Assembly: GCF_003335585.1 (NCBI RefSeq)
Contig: NZ_QBFD01000024.1
Coordinates: 1 to 64,000 of the forward strand
Direction of reading: 5' to 3'
Length of the DNA: 64,000 bases
From: Sulfitobacter sp. DFL-14
Lineage (GTDB): Bacteria > Pseudomonadota > Alphaproteobacteria > Rhodobacterales > Rhodobacteraceae
The notes under the pieces are model-generated. The model saw nothing but the letters and a program-made list of their open reading frames with translations. It made no database searches and was not told where the DNA came from. Below are positions 26,818 to 35,768 of the stretch, piece by piece. The position numbers and the translations under genes are program-made. Position 1 is the first letter of the stretch; the number at the start of each line of letters is the position of its first letter.

Positions 26818-27158
26818 TCACCATCTGGCACAACCCGCGCTGCTCCAAATCCCGCCAGACCCTGGCGCTGATCGAGCAAAGCGGCGCCGAGGTCACCATC
26901 CGTCGCTACCTTGAGGACGCACCGACCGAGGCCGAGATCGACGCGGCCCGCAGGGCGCTGGGGCTGCCTTCCCTGCGCGACATGCTGCGCAAGGGCGAGA
27001 AGGCCTGCAAGGCGCTTGGCCTGAACAGCGAGACGCCGGAAGCGGCGCTGCTGTCGGCCATGGCGCTGAACCCGGTCCTGATCGAGCGGCCCATCGTATT
27101 TGCAGGCAACCGCGCGGTGATCGGTCGCCCGCCCGAGACCGTGCAGGACCTGCTCTGA
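26814..27158 (+). CDS. arsC: ArsC-family reductase (glutaredoxin-type arsenate reductase)
   Basis: The 114-aa thioredoxin-fold protein has the ArsC start [16 protein letters not shown] with C10 as the reactive cysteine, and GRPPE near the C-terminus. Members reduce arsenate with glutathione/glutaredoxin; closely related Spx/YffB proteins have other roles. No arsenical pump or ArsR regulator is nearby, and it overlaps pyrD, so an arsenic resistance role is not supported by context. Confidence 0.8.
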   Translation: MITIWHNPRCSKSRQTLALIEQSGAEVTIRRYLEDAPTEAEIDAARRALGLPSLRDMLRKGEKACKALGLNSETPEAALLSAMALNPVLIERPIVFAGNRAVIGRPPETVQDLL

Positions 27159-27167
27159 CGCGCGCCG

Positions 27168-27210
27168 CGGAAATTTGCAAAATTCCGGCGGCGATTTTTT
27201 CAAAAATCGC
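27168..27210. repeat. Paired palindromes, copy 3
   Basis: CGGAAATTTGCAAAATTCCG (27168-27187) and GCGATTTTTTCAAAAATCGC (27191-27210) stand three bases apart. The second matches the first unit of copy 2 and the first resembles the second unit of copy 1. The pair fills the gap between the convergent arsC-like and MATE genes almost exactly, where it could end transcription from both sides. Confidence 0.82.
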
Positions 27211-28575
27211 CTAGCCCGCTGCCCGTTCAAGCGCGGGATAGCGCAGCCCAAGGGTCACGGCCCGCGCCACGAAGGCAATCAGCATCGCCGCCCAGAGACC
27301 GTGATTGCCGATGGCAGGCAGCAGCAGGGCCACCGCCCCCACGTAGATGCCGAAACTGATCGCCATCATGTTGCGCATGTCCCGCGACCGCGTGGCCCCG
27401 ATAAAGACCCCGTCCAGCATGAAGGCTCCGCAGGCGATCAGGGGCAGGACAACGACATAGGGCAAAAAGACCCGCGCCATCTGCTGCACCTCCGGTGCCT
27501 TGACCATCAGGTCGATGATCTGCGGCCCGGCCAGCGCAAAAACCACCATGACCAGCGCCGACGTGGCAAAGGCCCAGCCCATGCTCAGCATCGCACTGCG
27601 GCGCAGGACATCGCGCTGCCGCGCGCCCATGGCCTTGCCCACCAAAGCCTCTGCCGAAAAGGCGAAACCATCCAGCCCGTAAGAGGTGATCATCAGGAAA
27701 TGCAGCAGCACCTGATTGGCCGCCAGGGTCACATCGCCCAACCCGGCCCCAAGAAACATGAATGAGACAAACATCGCCTCCAGCAGCAGCGACCGGATCA
27801 GGATATCGGTGTTCAGCCGCACCATCTGAACCCATTTCAGCCGGTTGAAAACCTGCAGCCAGTTGCGCCAGCCCGGCCCCCGGAAGGCCGCGCGGCAGAA
27901 CCACAGGCCAAGCATCGCCCCGGTCCATTCCGCGATGAAAGTGGCAAGGGCCACGCCCGGCACCCCCCATTCCAGCCCCAGCACGAACCACAGGTCCAGA
28001 CCGATGTTCAGCCCGTTCATCACCAGCTGGATCACCAGCACCGCCCGTGTGCGCTCCTGCGCGATCAGCCATCCGGTGATGGCATAAAGCGCGATGGCCG
28101 CCGGGGCCGACCAGATGCGGATGGCCATATAGGACCGCGCGAGGCCCTCGACCTCCTCGGTGCCCGGAGAGATAAGGAAGGCCGCCCAGAACAGCGGCAG
28201 CTGCAGGGCCACCACAATCAGACCGGCCCCGAGGCCCACCAGCAACCCGCGCGTCAGCAGGGCGGCCACCTCGGCCTCGTCACCGTTGCCGGTTGCCTGC
28301 GCGGTCAATCCGGTGGTCCCCATGCGCAGGAACCCGAAGACCCAGTAAAAGGCGGAAAGGATGATCGCCCCCAGCCCCACCGCCCCCACCGGCGCGGCCA
28401 GCCCGATCTGGCCCACCACCCCGGTATCCACCGCCCCCAGCAGGGGCACGGTGGCATTGGAGATGACGATGGGCAGCGCGATGTTCAGCACGCGCCGATG
28501 TGTGACCACATCGCGGGGCGCCAGCGCGCCTGCCTTGATCGCGCGCACCTCGCCGTCGGAAATCGGCTCTGTCAC
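27211..28575 (-). CDS. MATE-family efflux transporter (DinF-like)
   Basis: The 454-aa protein has two six-helix halves of the multidrug and toxin extrusion family, with ALPIVISNATVPLLGAVDTGVVG in helix 1 (key residues P and D) and the matching second-half helix LLLEAMFVSFMFLGAGLGDV. It exports cationic drugs or metabolites using a sodium or proton gradient across the inner membrane. The start is GTG with AAGGGG upstream. It follows two thioesterase genes with essentially no gap, so the three form one operon. Confidence 0.9.
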   Translation of the reverse strand: MTEPISDGEVRAIKAGALAPRDVVTHRRVLNIALPIVISNATVPLLGAVDTGVVGQIGLAAPVGAVGLGAIILSAFYWVFGFLRMGTTGLTAQATGNGDEAEVAALLTRGLLVGLGAGLIVVALQLPLFWAAFLISPGTEEVEGLARSYMAIRIWSAPAAIALYAITGWLIAQERTRAVLVIQLVMNGLNIGLDLWFVLGLEWGVPGVALATFIAEWTGAMLGLWFCRAAFRGPGWRNWLQVFNRLKWVQMVRLNTDILIRSLLLEAMFVSFMFLGAGLGDVTLAANQVLLHFLMITSYGLDGFAFSAEALVGKAMGARQRDVLRRSAMLSMGWAFATSALVMVVFALAGPQIIDLMVKAPEVQQMARVFLPYVVVLPLIACGAFMLDGVFIGATRSRDMRNMMAISFGIYVGAVALLLPAIGNHGLWAAMLIAFVARAVTLGLRYPALERAAG

Positions 28576-28576
28576 G

Positions 28577-29089
28577 TCACCCCTTGCGCTGCGGCATCAC
28601 GAAATGGCCTGTCGCCTGGGCGAACATCCGTTCCCGGTTGTCCTGCCAGCCCTCGACGTGGACACTGGCATAGCGCCGCCCCGAGCGGTTGATCCGGGCG
28701 CGGGCATAGGCGTCGCGCGGCAGGCCGGAGCGCAGGTAGTCGACGGTGAAATCAATGGTCTTGGGCAGGCGCGGCAGATGCACATGGCTCAGGTCGCTGA
28801 CATCCAGCGCGCCGCTTTCCATATCCTCCCAGATAAAGGCCCAGCTCAGCGTGATGATCGCCGTGACCTCCAGAAACGCCGCTGTCGCGCCGCCATGCAG
28901 CGCGGGCAGGATCGGATTGCCGATCAGATCGTCCTTGTAGGGCATGATCCCCGTCAGCTCATCGCCCCGGCGTTCAAAGGTGATGCCCATGAACTGCACA
29001 TAGGGCACCCCCTCGACCAGGGCGCGCAAGACGGCATCGCGGCGCTGTTTGACGATCTGTACCGGTTCAGGTGCGGAACGCCGGGTCAT
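28577..29089 (-). CDS. PaaI-family hot-dog thioesterase
   Basis: The 170-aa protein has a hot-dog fold typical of the acyl-CoA thioesterases: GNPILPALHGGATAAFLEV holds the conserved HGG loop on the central helix, and TIDFTVDYLRSG is the paired strand. It would hydrolyse an acyl-CoA in the cytosol; the chain specificity is unknown. The N-terminal 40 residues are longer than usual. Its start overlaps the stop of the second thioesterase by four bases. Confidence 0.83.
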   Translation of the reverse strand: MTRRSAPEPVQIVKQRRDAVLRALVEGVPYVQFMGITFERRGDELTGIMPYKDDLIGNPILPALHGGATAAFLEVTAIITLSWAFIWEDMESGALDVSDLSHVHLPRLPKTIDFTVDYLRSGLPRDAYARARINRSGRRYASVHVEGWQDNRERMFAQATGHFVMPQRKG

Positions 29090-29508
29090 TTGCGCCCCTC
29101 CACCGTGAAGGTCCCGGTGGCCATGGCCACGGGCGTCGCGCGGTTCTCGTCATGGGCGGTGGCCCGCACAAAGGCCACGGAGCGGGTGACATGGTAACAG
29201 GTGGCTTCGGTGGTGATCGTCTGCCCGGGCGTGGCGGCCCGCAGGTATTCGATGCGCAGATCAATGGTTGCAGTGCCCGCCGGGTTGCTGGGATGGCTCA
29301 TCACCGCAGCACCGCAGGCGGTATCCATCAGCGCCGACACGGCGCCGCCGTGCACAACGCCTGTCTTGGGGTCACCGATCAGCCTCTCGGCATAGGGCAT
29401 GGAAATGATCGCGGTCCCCATTTCCAGAGATTGCAGTTCCATCCCGAGCGCGCGCGCATGCGGCAGGGCGCGGATGAACTGGTTGGCTTGTTTCAATTTG
29501 TCCGTCAT
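29086..29508 (-). CDS. PaaI-family hot-dog thioesterase
   Basis: The 140-aa protein is a second hot-dog thioesterase with GVVHGGAVSALMDTACGAAVM in the central helix (HGG plus the catalytic-region Asp, 19-base-free form given here as residues only) and IDLRIEYLRAA as the following strand. It is the standard length for the PaaI family. AGAGGGG stands just upstream of the ATG. It is first in the thioesterase-thioesterase-MATE operon. The two thioesterases are only distantly alike, so they are not a recent duplication. Confidence 0.85.
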   Translation of the reverse strand: MTDKLKQANQFIRALPHARALGMELQSLEMGTAIISMPYAERLIGDPKTGVVHGGAVSALMDTACGAAVMSHPSNPAGTATIDLRIEYLRAATPGQTITTEATCYHVTRSVAFVRATAHDENRATPVAMATGTFTVEGRK

Positions 29509-29614
29509 CGGCCCCTCTTTCGGGCACCGTTATCGGCTGGTGACACGCAAAGGACAAGACCACCTGTTGCGCTTGCCACGGCATCATCCTAGCTTGCGCT
29601 GCGGGAGATTGATG

Positions 29615-29995
29615 ATGGCCGAAGAAAGACTGACCTTCAAACAGATGTGTGCACGGTTCGACGTCACACCGCGCACGCTGCGTTACTATGAATACATCGA
29701 ACTGCTGCAGCCGGAACGCGAAGGGCGGTCACGCTTTTACAGCCCCAGAGAATGCGCACGGATGAAGCTGATCCTGCGCGGTCGCAAGTTCGGCTTTTCC
29801 CTTGAGGGCATCCGGCAGTGGCTGCTGATTTACGAAAAGGAAGGAACCGAGGCGCAGATGCGCGCCTGGGTGACGGCCTCGGAGCGGCAGCTCAAGGAAC
29901 TGGCAGAGCAGCGCGCGCAACTGGATGAGGCCATGGCCGAATTGCAGCGCCTGCACGATGACACCGTCGGAGAGCTGGAAAAGCGAAGCGCTTAG
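29615..29995 (+). CDS. MerR-family transcriptional regulator
   Basis: The 126-aa regulator has a MerR winged helix (FKQMCARFDVTPRTLRYYE, residues 8-26) followed by KFGFSLEGIRQWL and a long C-terminal dimerisation coiled coil (residues 80-120). There are no metal-binding cysteines in the coil, so it is not a metal sensor. It closely resembles the second MerR protein encoded at 31347. By analogy with LiuR-type MerR proteins it may respond to acyl-CoAs. The ATG at 29615 has GGAG seven bases upstream; an ATG one codon earlier is possible. Confidence 0.85.
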   Translation: MAEERLTFKQMCARFDVTPRTLRYYEYIELLQPEREGRSRFYSPRECARMKLILRGRKFGFSLEGIRQWLLIYEKEGTEAQMRAWVTASERQLKELAEQRAQLDEAMAELQRLHDDTVGELEKRSA

Positions 29996-30056
29996 GCTCT
30001 GGACCCGATAATCAAAGGTTTTCGACCCCTTGATCCGCGGCTCTATCCCCGCCGGA

Positions 30057-30269
30057 TCAGATTTTGACCCCTTCATCCTGCAGGCGGTCGGCGGGCGCGA
30101 TGACTTTTGCGATTCGGTCCATTTCTGCGGCGATCACGATCAATTCCGACACCAGCCCGCTGGATTGGGATGACGCCAGGTCGTACGCCGCGTCTTCTAC
30201 CAGCTTGGCCGCTTCCAACAGACGTTCACGGGGATCACATGTGGGAAGGGATTTCGCGGAATCGTTCAT
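30057..30269 (-). CDS. Small helical protein of unknown function next to a LuxR solo
   Basis: The 70-aa product is acidic and mostly helical (ERLLEAAKLVEDAAYDLASS, LVSELIVIAAEMDRIAKVI), with no signal peptide or membrane segment. I do not recognise a family. It lies downstream of the LuxR gene on the same strand, 96 bases apart. A 20-bp palindrome sits 19 bases upstream of its start. Base composition is AT-richer than that of the flanking genes. Candidate target of the LuxR protein; the call as a gene rests on reading-frame quality and context. Confidence 0.55.
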   Translation of the reverse strand: MNDSAKSLPTCDPRERLLEAAKLVEDAAYDLASSQSSGLVSELIVIAAEMDRIAKVIAPADRLQDEGVKI

Positions 30270-30288
30270 CTAGGAGCCTTTCGCAGTA

Positions 30289-30308
30289 TATGCTGCATGT
30301 GCAGCATA
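30289..30308. promoter_or_regulatory. 20-bp lux-box-like palindrome
   Basis: TATGCTGCATGTGCAGCATA has two perfect 9-bp arms around a 2-base centre, the size and symmetry of a LuxR-type binding site. It lies between the LuxR gene and the 70-aa gene, 20 bases upstream of the latter. It shares the ATGTGCAG string with the tra box recalled from memory. Binding is inferred and not shown. Confidence 0.5.
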
Positions 30309-30365
30309 GCGCATGGACGGGTCAGATAGCCGTGGCAAACGCGGTGGTCACGTCACGCGAATGCG

Positions 30366-31106
30366 CTACACGATATCAAGATCTTTAATTTGCAAAAGTC
30401 CCGATCCGAGCCCTTTGATGGCTGCGGTCGTGCGATCGTTAACATCCAATTTGTCAAATAGTCTGCGGCCTATGGTGTCAACCGTATGCCTTGAAATACC
30501 CAGAATTTCGGCAATCACGCTGTTGCTTTTGCCGCGAGCCATCCAGCGCAGGATTTCCAACTCCCTGGGGGAAAGATCGATGTTGCGCAGCGTGTCCTCT
30601 ATCAGTTCGCAGAACCGAAGATGTGCAATCTGTGCCACGCATTGCATCTCGAAGGTGTTTTCGGGCCGGACCGTGACAACCGATTTTCCAAACCCGAGTC
30701 CGAAATAGGCGTTGCGCCCCTTCGGACCAAACACCGGAATCGCGATCCCGTCGCCAAAGTCGGATGCCTTCCGCCGGCGTATGAAATCTGCTTCCTGCTC
30801 AGTCAGATCGGCTAGTTTCTCGATCTCGGACCACAGGAACGGCCGGGACAATCTGGCCGCAAGTCCGGGGATCGGGTCAATGACCCGCAGATTCGAGTCG
30901 ATGTATTCGCAAATCCATTCTTCGGGGAATCCAACCTCGACAAAGCCCGATCGCCCCCCCGGAAGGTCCTCGGCGTTGTCCAGATGATAGCTGACCATCT
31001 CTATGTCATAATCATGGAAAAACGCGACAATGGTCCGCCAGAGACTCGCGGCATCCGATGCAGCCGCGCAATCCTTTACGAAACTCCTGACCGTTGTCTG
31101 GGACAT
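30366..31106 (-). CDS. LuxR-family regulator with autoinducer-binding domain (LuxR solo)
   Basis: The 246-aa protein has an N-terminal autoinducer domain and a C-terminal LuxR helix-turn-helix. The six residues conserved in acyl-homoserine-lactone receptors are present with the spacing of TraR: W64, Y68, D77, P78, W92 and G120 (TraR number plus 7). The DNA-binding part shows LSPRELEILRWMARGKSNS and AEILGISRHTVDTIGRRLF. The frame is open for 3 kb upstream, but only the ATG at 31106, preceded by GAGGA, starts the real domain. No luxI-type synthase is in the window, so it is a solo receptor. The gene is AT-richer than its surroundings. Confidence 0.9.
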   Translation of the reverse strand: MSQTTVRSFVKDCAAASDAASLWRTIVAFFHDYDIEMVSYHLDNAEDLPGGRSGFVEVGFPEEWICEYIDSNLRVIDPIPGLAARLSRPFLWSEIEKLADLTEQEADFIRRRKASDFGDGIAIPVFGPKGRNAYFGLGFGKSVVTVRPENTFEMQCVAQIAHLRFCELIEDTLRNIDLSPRELEILRWMARGKSNSVIAEILGISRHTVDTIGRRLFDKLDVNDRTTAAIKGLGSGLLQIKDLDIV

Positions 31107-31244
31107 AGATCCTCGCGATCCTCGCGCTATTCTACAAGATTTTGCGACATAAGTAGATTGAAAACTGTCGTCAAACCCCAATCCAACAGGGGCAAAGGCA
31201 GTTGCCCGGCATAGCAGCGGCTTGCCGCCTGCCCGGAAACGAAA

Positions 31245-31278
31245 GTGACGTGACGTATGACTTACGTAAACGTCAACC
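31245..31278. promoter_or_regulatory. ACGT-rich candidate operator in the luxR-merR divergent gap
   Basis: Four ACGT cores occur within about 30 bases: GTGACGTGACGT, then CTTACGTAAACGTCAA with the internal palindrome TTACGTAA. It lies about 70-100 bases upstream of the second MerR gene and upstream of luxR. MerR proteins often bind such sites in their own promoters. This is a candidate from pattern only. Confidence 0.4.
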
Positions 31279-31346
31279 GCTGTTGTAAGAGACTTTCTGT
31301 ATCCCCAGATCAAAATCAACGTGATGGTTTTCTGATGAGAGCAGAG

Positions 31347-31751
31347 ATGATGACAACAGATACGCTGACCATTCGCCAGATGTGCGACACCTATGATGTC
31401 ACCCCGCGCACCCTGCGTTTTTACGAGGCCAAGGAACTGCTTTTCCCGATCCGGGAAGGCCAGAAGCGCCTGTTCACCAAGCGGGACCGCGCCCGGCTGA
31501 AGCTGATCCTGCGCGGCAAGCGCTTCGGCTTTTCGCTGGAGGAAATCCGCCAGTTGCTGGACCTCTATCACATGGGCGACCAGCAGCAGACCCAGATCGC
31601 GCGGACCTATGAGATCGCGCGCGCCCGGCTCGCCGACATGGAAGCGCAGCGCGATGAGCTGAACGAGGCCATCGACGACCTGAAAGATCAGTTGAAATGG
31701 GGGGAAAAGATGATTGCCTCCATGACCCAATCCCGCAAGGCCGCCGAATAG
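31347..31751 (+). CDS. MerR-family transcriptional regulator (LiuR-like)
   Basis: The 134-aa regulator shares IRQMCDTYDVTPRTLRFYE, LKLILRGKRFGFSLEEIRQLL and a coiled-coil tail with the MerR protein at 29615. MerR regulators of this kind, such as LiuR, control branched-chain amino acid and fatty acid degradation. Its position 39 bases before a DmdC-like acyl-CoA dehydrogenase gene and a beta-oxidation block fits that role. I chose the ATG at 31347 because it aligns with the paralogue start; the frame is open from 31257. Confidence 0.85.
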   Translation: MMTTDTLTIRQMCDTYDVTPRTLRFYEAKELLFPIREGQKRLFTKRDRARLKLILRGKRFGFSLEEIRQLLDLYHMGDQQQTQIARTYEIARARLADMEAQRDELNEAIDDLKDQLKWGEKMIASMTQSRKAAE

Positions 31752-31790
31752 GCGCCCTGCCCCACCGACACGCGTTTTAGGGAGAAACCC

Positions 31791-33572
31791 ATGCCAAGCT
31801 ACACCCCCCCCGTCAAAGACCTGCAATTCGTCCTGCATGATGTGCTGAACGTGACCGGCAGCAGCACCCCCGGCTATGATGAGCTGGAAGCCGATTTCAC
31901 CTCTGCCATCCTCGAAGAAGCGGGCAAGCTGACCTCCGGCGTTCTGGCCCCGCTGAACGTGGTGGGCGACAAGGAAGGCTGCCGGCTGGAAAACGGCGTC
32001 GTCTATACGCCCAAGGGCTTCAGGGAAGCCTTCGAGCAGGTCAAGGAAGGCGGCTGGCCGGGTCTGGACATGCCGGAACAATACGGCGGCCAGAACATGC
32101 CCTATGTCGTGGGCACTGCGGTGGGCGAGATGTTCTCCTCCGCGAACCAGGCTTTCACCATGTATCAGGGTCTGACCCATGGGGCCGCCTCTGCCATTCT
32201 GGCGCATGGCACGGACGCGCAGAAAGACACCTATCTGCCGAAAATGGTCGCCTGCGACTGGACCGGCACCATGAACCTGACCGAACCGCATTGCGGCACC
32301 GATCTGGGCCTGATGCGCACCAAGGCGGCCCCACAGGACGATGGTTCCTACAAGATCACCGGGCAGAAGATTTTCATCTCCTCCGGTGAACACGACATGG
32401 CCGAGAACATCATCCACCTGGTGCTGGCCAAGATCGAAGGCGGCCCGGAAGGCATCAAAGGCGTGTCGCTTTTCATCGTGCCGAAGTTCATGGTGAACGA
32501 GGACGGCAGCCTGGGCGAACGCAACGGCGTCGCCGTCGGCTCCATCGAGGAAAAGATGGGCATCCACGGCAATTCCACCTGCGTGATGAACTATGACGGC
32601 GCCACCGGCTTCCTGCTGGGCGAGGAACACAAGGGCATGCGCGCCATGTTCACCATGATGAACGAAGCCCGCGTGGGCGTGGGCATGCAGGGTCTGGCAC
32701 AGGCCGAAGTCGCCTATCAGAACGCCCTGGAATACGCCAAGGACCGCCTGCAGGGCCGCGCGGTGACGGGGGCGGAAGCCCCCGACAAACCGGCCGATCC
32801 GCTGATCGTGCATCCCGACATCCGCCGCAGCCTGATGGATCAGAAAAGCTTTGCCGAGGGCGCGCGCGCCTTCATCCTCTGGGGCGCCACAATGATCGAC
32901 GCGGCGCACCGCGCGGGCGACAAGGACGCGGACGGCCTCGTGTCGCTGCTGACGCCGGTGATCAAGGGCTTCCTGACCGATCAGGGTTACGACATGACCG
33001 TGAAGGCACAGCAAATCTACGGCGGGCATGGCTATATCGAGGAATGGGGCATGTCCCAGTTCACCCGCGATGCGCGGATCGCGATGATCTATGAGGGGGC
33101 AAACGGCGTTCAGGCGCTTGACCTCGTGGGCCGCAAGCTGGCGCAGGACGGTGGCAAGCATGTGATGGCCTTCTTCGACATGGTGAAAGGTTTCATCAAG
33201 GAGAACGCCGGTCAGGACGCCGAATATGATGCGGCCTTCCTCGATCCGCTCAAGGCCGCCAGCAAGGACCTGCAACAGGCGGGCATGTACTTCATGCAGA
33301 ACGGCATGAAGAACCCCAACAACGCGCTCGCGGGCTCCAATGACTTCATGCACATGTTCGGGCATGTCTGCCTCGGGCTGATGTGGGCGAAAATGGGCTT
33401 GGCGGCCAAGAAGGCGCTTGCGGAAGGCAAGGGTGACGCTTCATTCTACGAGACGAAACTGGCCACCGGGCGCTACTACATGGCGCGGCAACTGCCTGCC
33501 ACGGCGCTGCACCTGACCCGCATCCAGTCCGGCGCGGATACAGTGATGGCACTGGAGGCCGCGAACTTCTGA
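31791..33572 (+). CDS. Acyl-CoA dehydrogenase, DmdC-like
   Basis: The 593-aa flavoprotein is longer than ordinary acyl-CoA dehydrogenases and has the C-terminal extension domain of DmdC (3-methylthiopropanoyl-CoA dehydrogenase of DMSP demethylation). The start [19 protein letters not shown], the FAD-binding [14 protein letters not shown] and [18 protein letters not shown] are characteristic. Roseobacters carry several DmdC paralogues, some acting on other acyl-CoAs, so the methylthiopropanoate role is inferred. GGGAG lies upstream of the ATG. It leads a plus-strand block with a second acyl-CoA dehydrogenase, thiolase and FadJ. Confidence 0.88.
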   Translation: MPSYTPPVKDLQFVLHDVLNVTGSSTPGYDELEADFTSAILEEAGKLTSGVLAPLNVVGDKEGCRLENGVVYTPKGFREAFEQVKEGGWPGLDMPEQYGGQNMPYVVGTAVGEMFSSANQAFTMYQGLTHGAASAILAHGTDAQKDTYLPKMVACDWTGTMNLTEPHCGTDLGLMRTKAAPQDDGSYKITGQKIFISSGEHDMAENIIHLVLAKIEGGPEGIKGVSLFIVPKFMVNEDGSLGERNGVAVGSIEEKMGIHGNSTCVMNYDGATGFLLGEEHKGMRAMFTMMNEARVGVGMQGLAQAEVAYQNALEYAKDRLQGRAVTGAEAPDKPADPLIVHPDIRRSLMDQKSFAEGARAFILWGATMIDAAHRAGDKDADGLVSLLTPVIKGFLTDQGYDMTVKAQQIYGGHGYIEEWGMSQFTRDARIAMIYEGANGVQALDLVGRKLAQDGGKHVMAFFDMVKGFIKENAGQDAEYDAAFLDPLKAASKDLQQAGMYFMQNGMKNPNNALAGSNDFMHMFGHVCLGLMWAKMGLAAKKALAEGKGDASFYETKLATGRYYMARQLPATALHLTRIQSGADTVMALEAANF

Positions 33573-33617
33573 ACCCCGGTTTCGCCGCGAAACCTTGATT
33601 ATTAACAAGAGGTTAAG

Positions 33618-33830
33618 ATGCCGAAACGCTTCCGCCTGACCCGCCGCTTTCCCGTCGCCATGACGGAGGACGGGTACAGGCGGCTGAAGAAATTCAGCAG
33701 CGAGGCGGGCCTTGACGAGGGCGAGGCGCTTTCATTCCTGTTCGAGAACTTCGGCAGCGTGATCAACGAGGAGAACCTGATCGCGCGGCTGAGGCTCTTC
33801 AACGCCGAACTTGACGACCGCAAGCGCTGA
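33618..33830 (+). CDS. Small protein of unknown function
   Basis: The 70-aa product begins with a basic stretch ([15 protein letters not shown]) and continues as an amphipathic, acidic helical protein ([33 protein letters not shown]). It sits between the two acyl-CoA dehydrogenase genes, with AGAGG a few bases before the ATG and 28 bases to the next gene. The helical middle resembles ribbon-helix-helix type small regulators only loosely. It is probably part of the operon; function not recognised. Confidence 0.6.
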   Translation: MPKRFRLTRRFPVAMTEDGYRRLKKFSSEAGLDEGEALSFLFENFGSVINEENLIARLRLFNAELDDRKR

Positions 33831-33858
33831 GCCGACAAGACATACCTGGGGAGGGATC

Positions 33859-35016
33859 ATGAACGACATGAGCACGACATCATCCAGCTGGATGACGGAC
33901 GAACACAGAATGATCGCCGATATGGCCGCGTCCTTCATCACCACCGAATGGGCTCCGAAGTTCGGGAAATGGCGCAAGCAGGGCGAGATGGACCGCGAGA
34001 CCTGGGCGCAGGCGGGTGAGTTGGGCCTGCTCTGCCCCTCCATCCCCGAGGAATACGGCGGCGCGGGGGGCGATTTCGGCCATGAGGCGGCGATCCTGAT
34101 CGAAAGCGCCCGGGCCAATCTGGCAAGCTGGGGCAATGGCATCCACTCCGGCATCGTGGCGCATTACATCCTGGCTTACGGCACCGAAGAACAAAAGAAA
34201 CGCTGGCTGCCCAGGATGGTCTCGGGCGAGATGGTGGGCGCGCTGGCAATGACCGAACCCTCCGCCGGATCCGACGTGCAGCGGATCAAGACCAAGGCGA
34301 TCCGGGACGGCAACGCCTATCGGCTGTCGGGGCAAAAGACCTTCATCACCAATGGCCAGCATGCCAATCTGATCATCGTCGCGGCCAAGACGGACCCCAG
34401 GGAAGGCTCAAAAGGGGTTTCGCTGGTGGTGCTTGAAACCGAGGGCGCAGCGGGTTTCCAGCGTGGTCGCAACCTGGAAAAGATCGGCAAACATGCCTCG
34501 GATACCTCCGAACTCTTCTTCGACAACGTGGAAATCCCGCCGGAAAACATCCTGGGCCAGGAAGAGGGCAAGGGCTTTTACCAGATGATGCAGCAGCTTC
34601 CGCAGGAACGGCTGATCATCGGCTGCGAGGCTGTGGGGTCGATGGAGGGTGCCGTCGATCTGACGATCAGATATTGCAAGGAGCGCGAAGCCTTTGGCGG
34701 GCCGCTGACCCAGTTCCAGAACACCCGCTTCAAACTGGCGGAATGCAAGACCAAGGCCGCCGTGGGGCGGGCCTTTCTTGACACCTGCATCGCGGAGCAC
34801 CTGCGTGGCGAGCTGACCGTGGACCGCGCGGCGATGGCGAAATACTGGCTGACCGACACCCAGGGCGAGGTGCTGGACGAATGCCTGCAACTGCATGGCG
34901 GCTATGGCTTCATGCAGGAATACGCAATTGGCGAAATGTGGACCGACGCCCGCATCCAGCGCATCTATGGCGGCACCAACGAGATCATGAAGGAGCTGAT
35001 CGCGCGGTCGCTCTGA
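33859..35016 (+). CDS. Acyl-CoA dehydrogenase
   Basis: The 385-aa flavoprotein has the standard family length and the signatures [18 protein letters not shown] and [22 protein letters not shown], followed by [14 protein letters not shown]. The Glu position in the latter region (GTNE) suggests the common long-chain/short-chain layout rather than isovaleryl-CoA dehydrogenase. It oxidises acyl-CoAs to enoyl-CoAs and reduces ETF. GGGGAGGGATC lies directly upstream of the ATG. Substrate chain length cannot be told. Confidence 0.92.
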   Translation: MNDMSTTSSSWMTDEHRMIADMAASFITTEWAPKFGKWRKQGEMDRETWAQAGELGLLCPSIPEEYGGAGGDFGHEAAILIESARANLASWGNGIHSGIVAHYILAYGTEEQKKRWLPRMVSGEMVGALAMTEPSAGSDVQRIKTKAIRDGNAYRLSGQKTFITNGQHANLIIVAAKTDPREGSKGVSLVVLETEGAAGFQRGRNLEKIGKHASDTSELFFDNVEIPPENILGQEEGKGFYQMMQQLPQERLIIGCEAVGSMEGAVDLTIRYCKEREAFGGPLTQFQNTRFKLAECKTKAAVGRAFLDTCIAEHLRGELTVDRAAMAKYWLTDTQGEVLDECLQLHGGYGFMQEYAIGEMWTDARIQRIYGGTNEIMKELIARSL

Positions 35017-35028
35017 CGCGCGGGCACC

Positions 35029-35088
35029 TGCTCTTTTTGGTCATAAATATTCCCACGGGGGTCCGGGGGTGTGAAACCCCCGGTCCGG
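35029..35088. repeat. G-rich hairpin/AAATAT/CTTTTTGG repeat, copy 4
   Basis: CTCTTTTTGGTCATAAATAT is followed by CCCACGGGGGTCCGGGGG and, after GTGTGAA, by ACCCCCGG, forming a G/C stem. It lies between the acyl-CoA dehydrogenase and GST genes. The layout is the same as copies 2 and 5. Confidence 0.75.
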
Positions 35089-35112
35089 CCCCAGATACAG
35101 GAGAGACAGCAG

Positions 35113-35751
35113 ATGACGATCAAACTCCATTGCTTTGGCGAATCGGGCCACAGCTACAAGGCGGCGCTGGCGCTGGAACTGTCCGGCCTCGACTGGGAAC
35201 CGGTCAAGGTGGACTTCTTTGGCGGCCAGGGCCGCTCGCCCGAATTCCGCAATGATCTCAACATTATGGGTGAGGCGCCGGTGATGATCGACGGCGATGT
35301 CCGGCTGACCCAATCCGGCGTGATCCAGGATTACATCTCCGAGAAAACCGGCAAGTTCGGCGGCCGCGACGCGGCAGAACGGCGCGAGATCCTGCGCTGG
35401 GTGCTGTGGGACAACCACAAGCTCAGCTCGCAGGCCGGGATGACCCGGTTCCTGATGAACTTCCTGCCCGAGGACAAGCGCCCGGCAGACGTCATCGGTT
35501 TCATGCTTGGCCGTCTCAAGGCTGCCTATGCGGTGCTTGACGCACATCTGGCGGGCCGCGACTGGATCGTGGGCGACGGCGTGACCAATGCCGACCTGAC
35601 CTGCTGCGGCTACCTCTATTACCCCGAGCCCTTCGGCTTTGACCGCTCGGCCTGGCCCAACATCGACGCGTGGCTGACGCGTCTGTCCGAACAACCGGGC
35701 TGGAAAGCCCCCTACGACCTGATGCCCGGCAGCCCCGCTGACCGCGCCTGA
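35113..35751 (+). CDS. Glutathione S-transferase family protein
   Basis: The 212-aa protein has a thioredoxin-fold N-terminal half (KLHCFGESGHSYKAALALEL, MGEAPVMIDGDVRLTQSGVI, with the cis-Pro and the TQS glutathione-binding turn) and an all-helical C-terminal half ending in WPNIDAWLTRLSEQPGWKAP. It conjugates or isomerises electrophiles with glutathione. Its placement among beta-oxidation genes suggests a role with a reactive acyl intermediate; that is inference. The ATG at 35113 has GGAGAG upstream. Confidence 0.88.
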   Translation: MTIKLHCFGESGHSYKAALALELSGLDWEPVKVDFFGGQGRSPEFRNDLNIMGEAPVMIDGDVRLTQSGVIQDYISEKTGKFGGRDAAERREILRWVLWDNHKLSSQAGMTRFLMNFLPEDKRPADVIGFMLGRLKAAYAVLDAHLAGRDWIVGDGVTNADLTCCGYLYYPEPFGFDRSAWPNIDAWLTRLSEQPGWKAPYDLMPGSPADRA

Positions 35752-35768
35752 GAAAGGAAGATACCACC

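Noticed and set aside
26814..27158. Arsenic resistance locus
   Set aside because: The ArsC-type gene stands alone with pyrD; no arsR, arsB or acr3 is nearby.
31107..33365. 999-codon minus-strand open frame continuing the LuxR gene over the DmdC-like gene
   Set aside because: The extension is antisense to a certain acyl-CoA dehydrogenase and has a low-complexity His/Gly/Arg composition; the LuxR domain starts at 31106.
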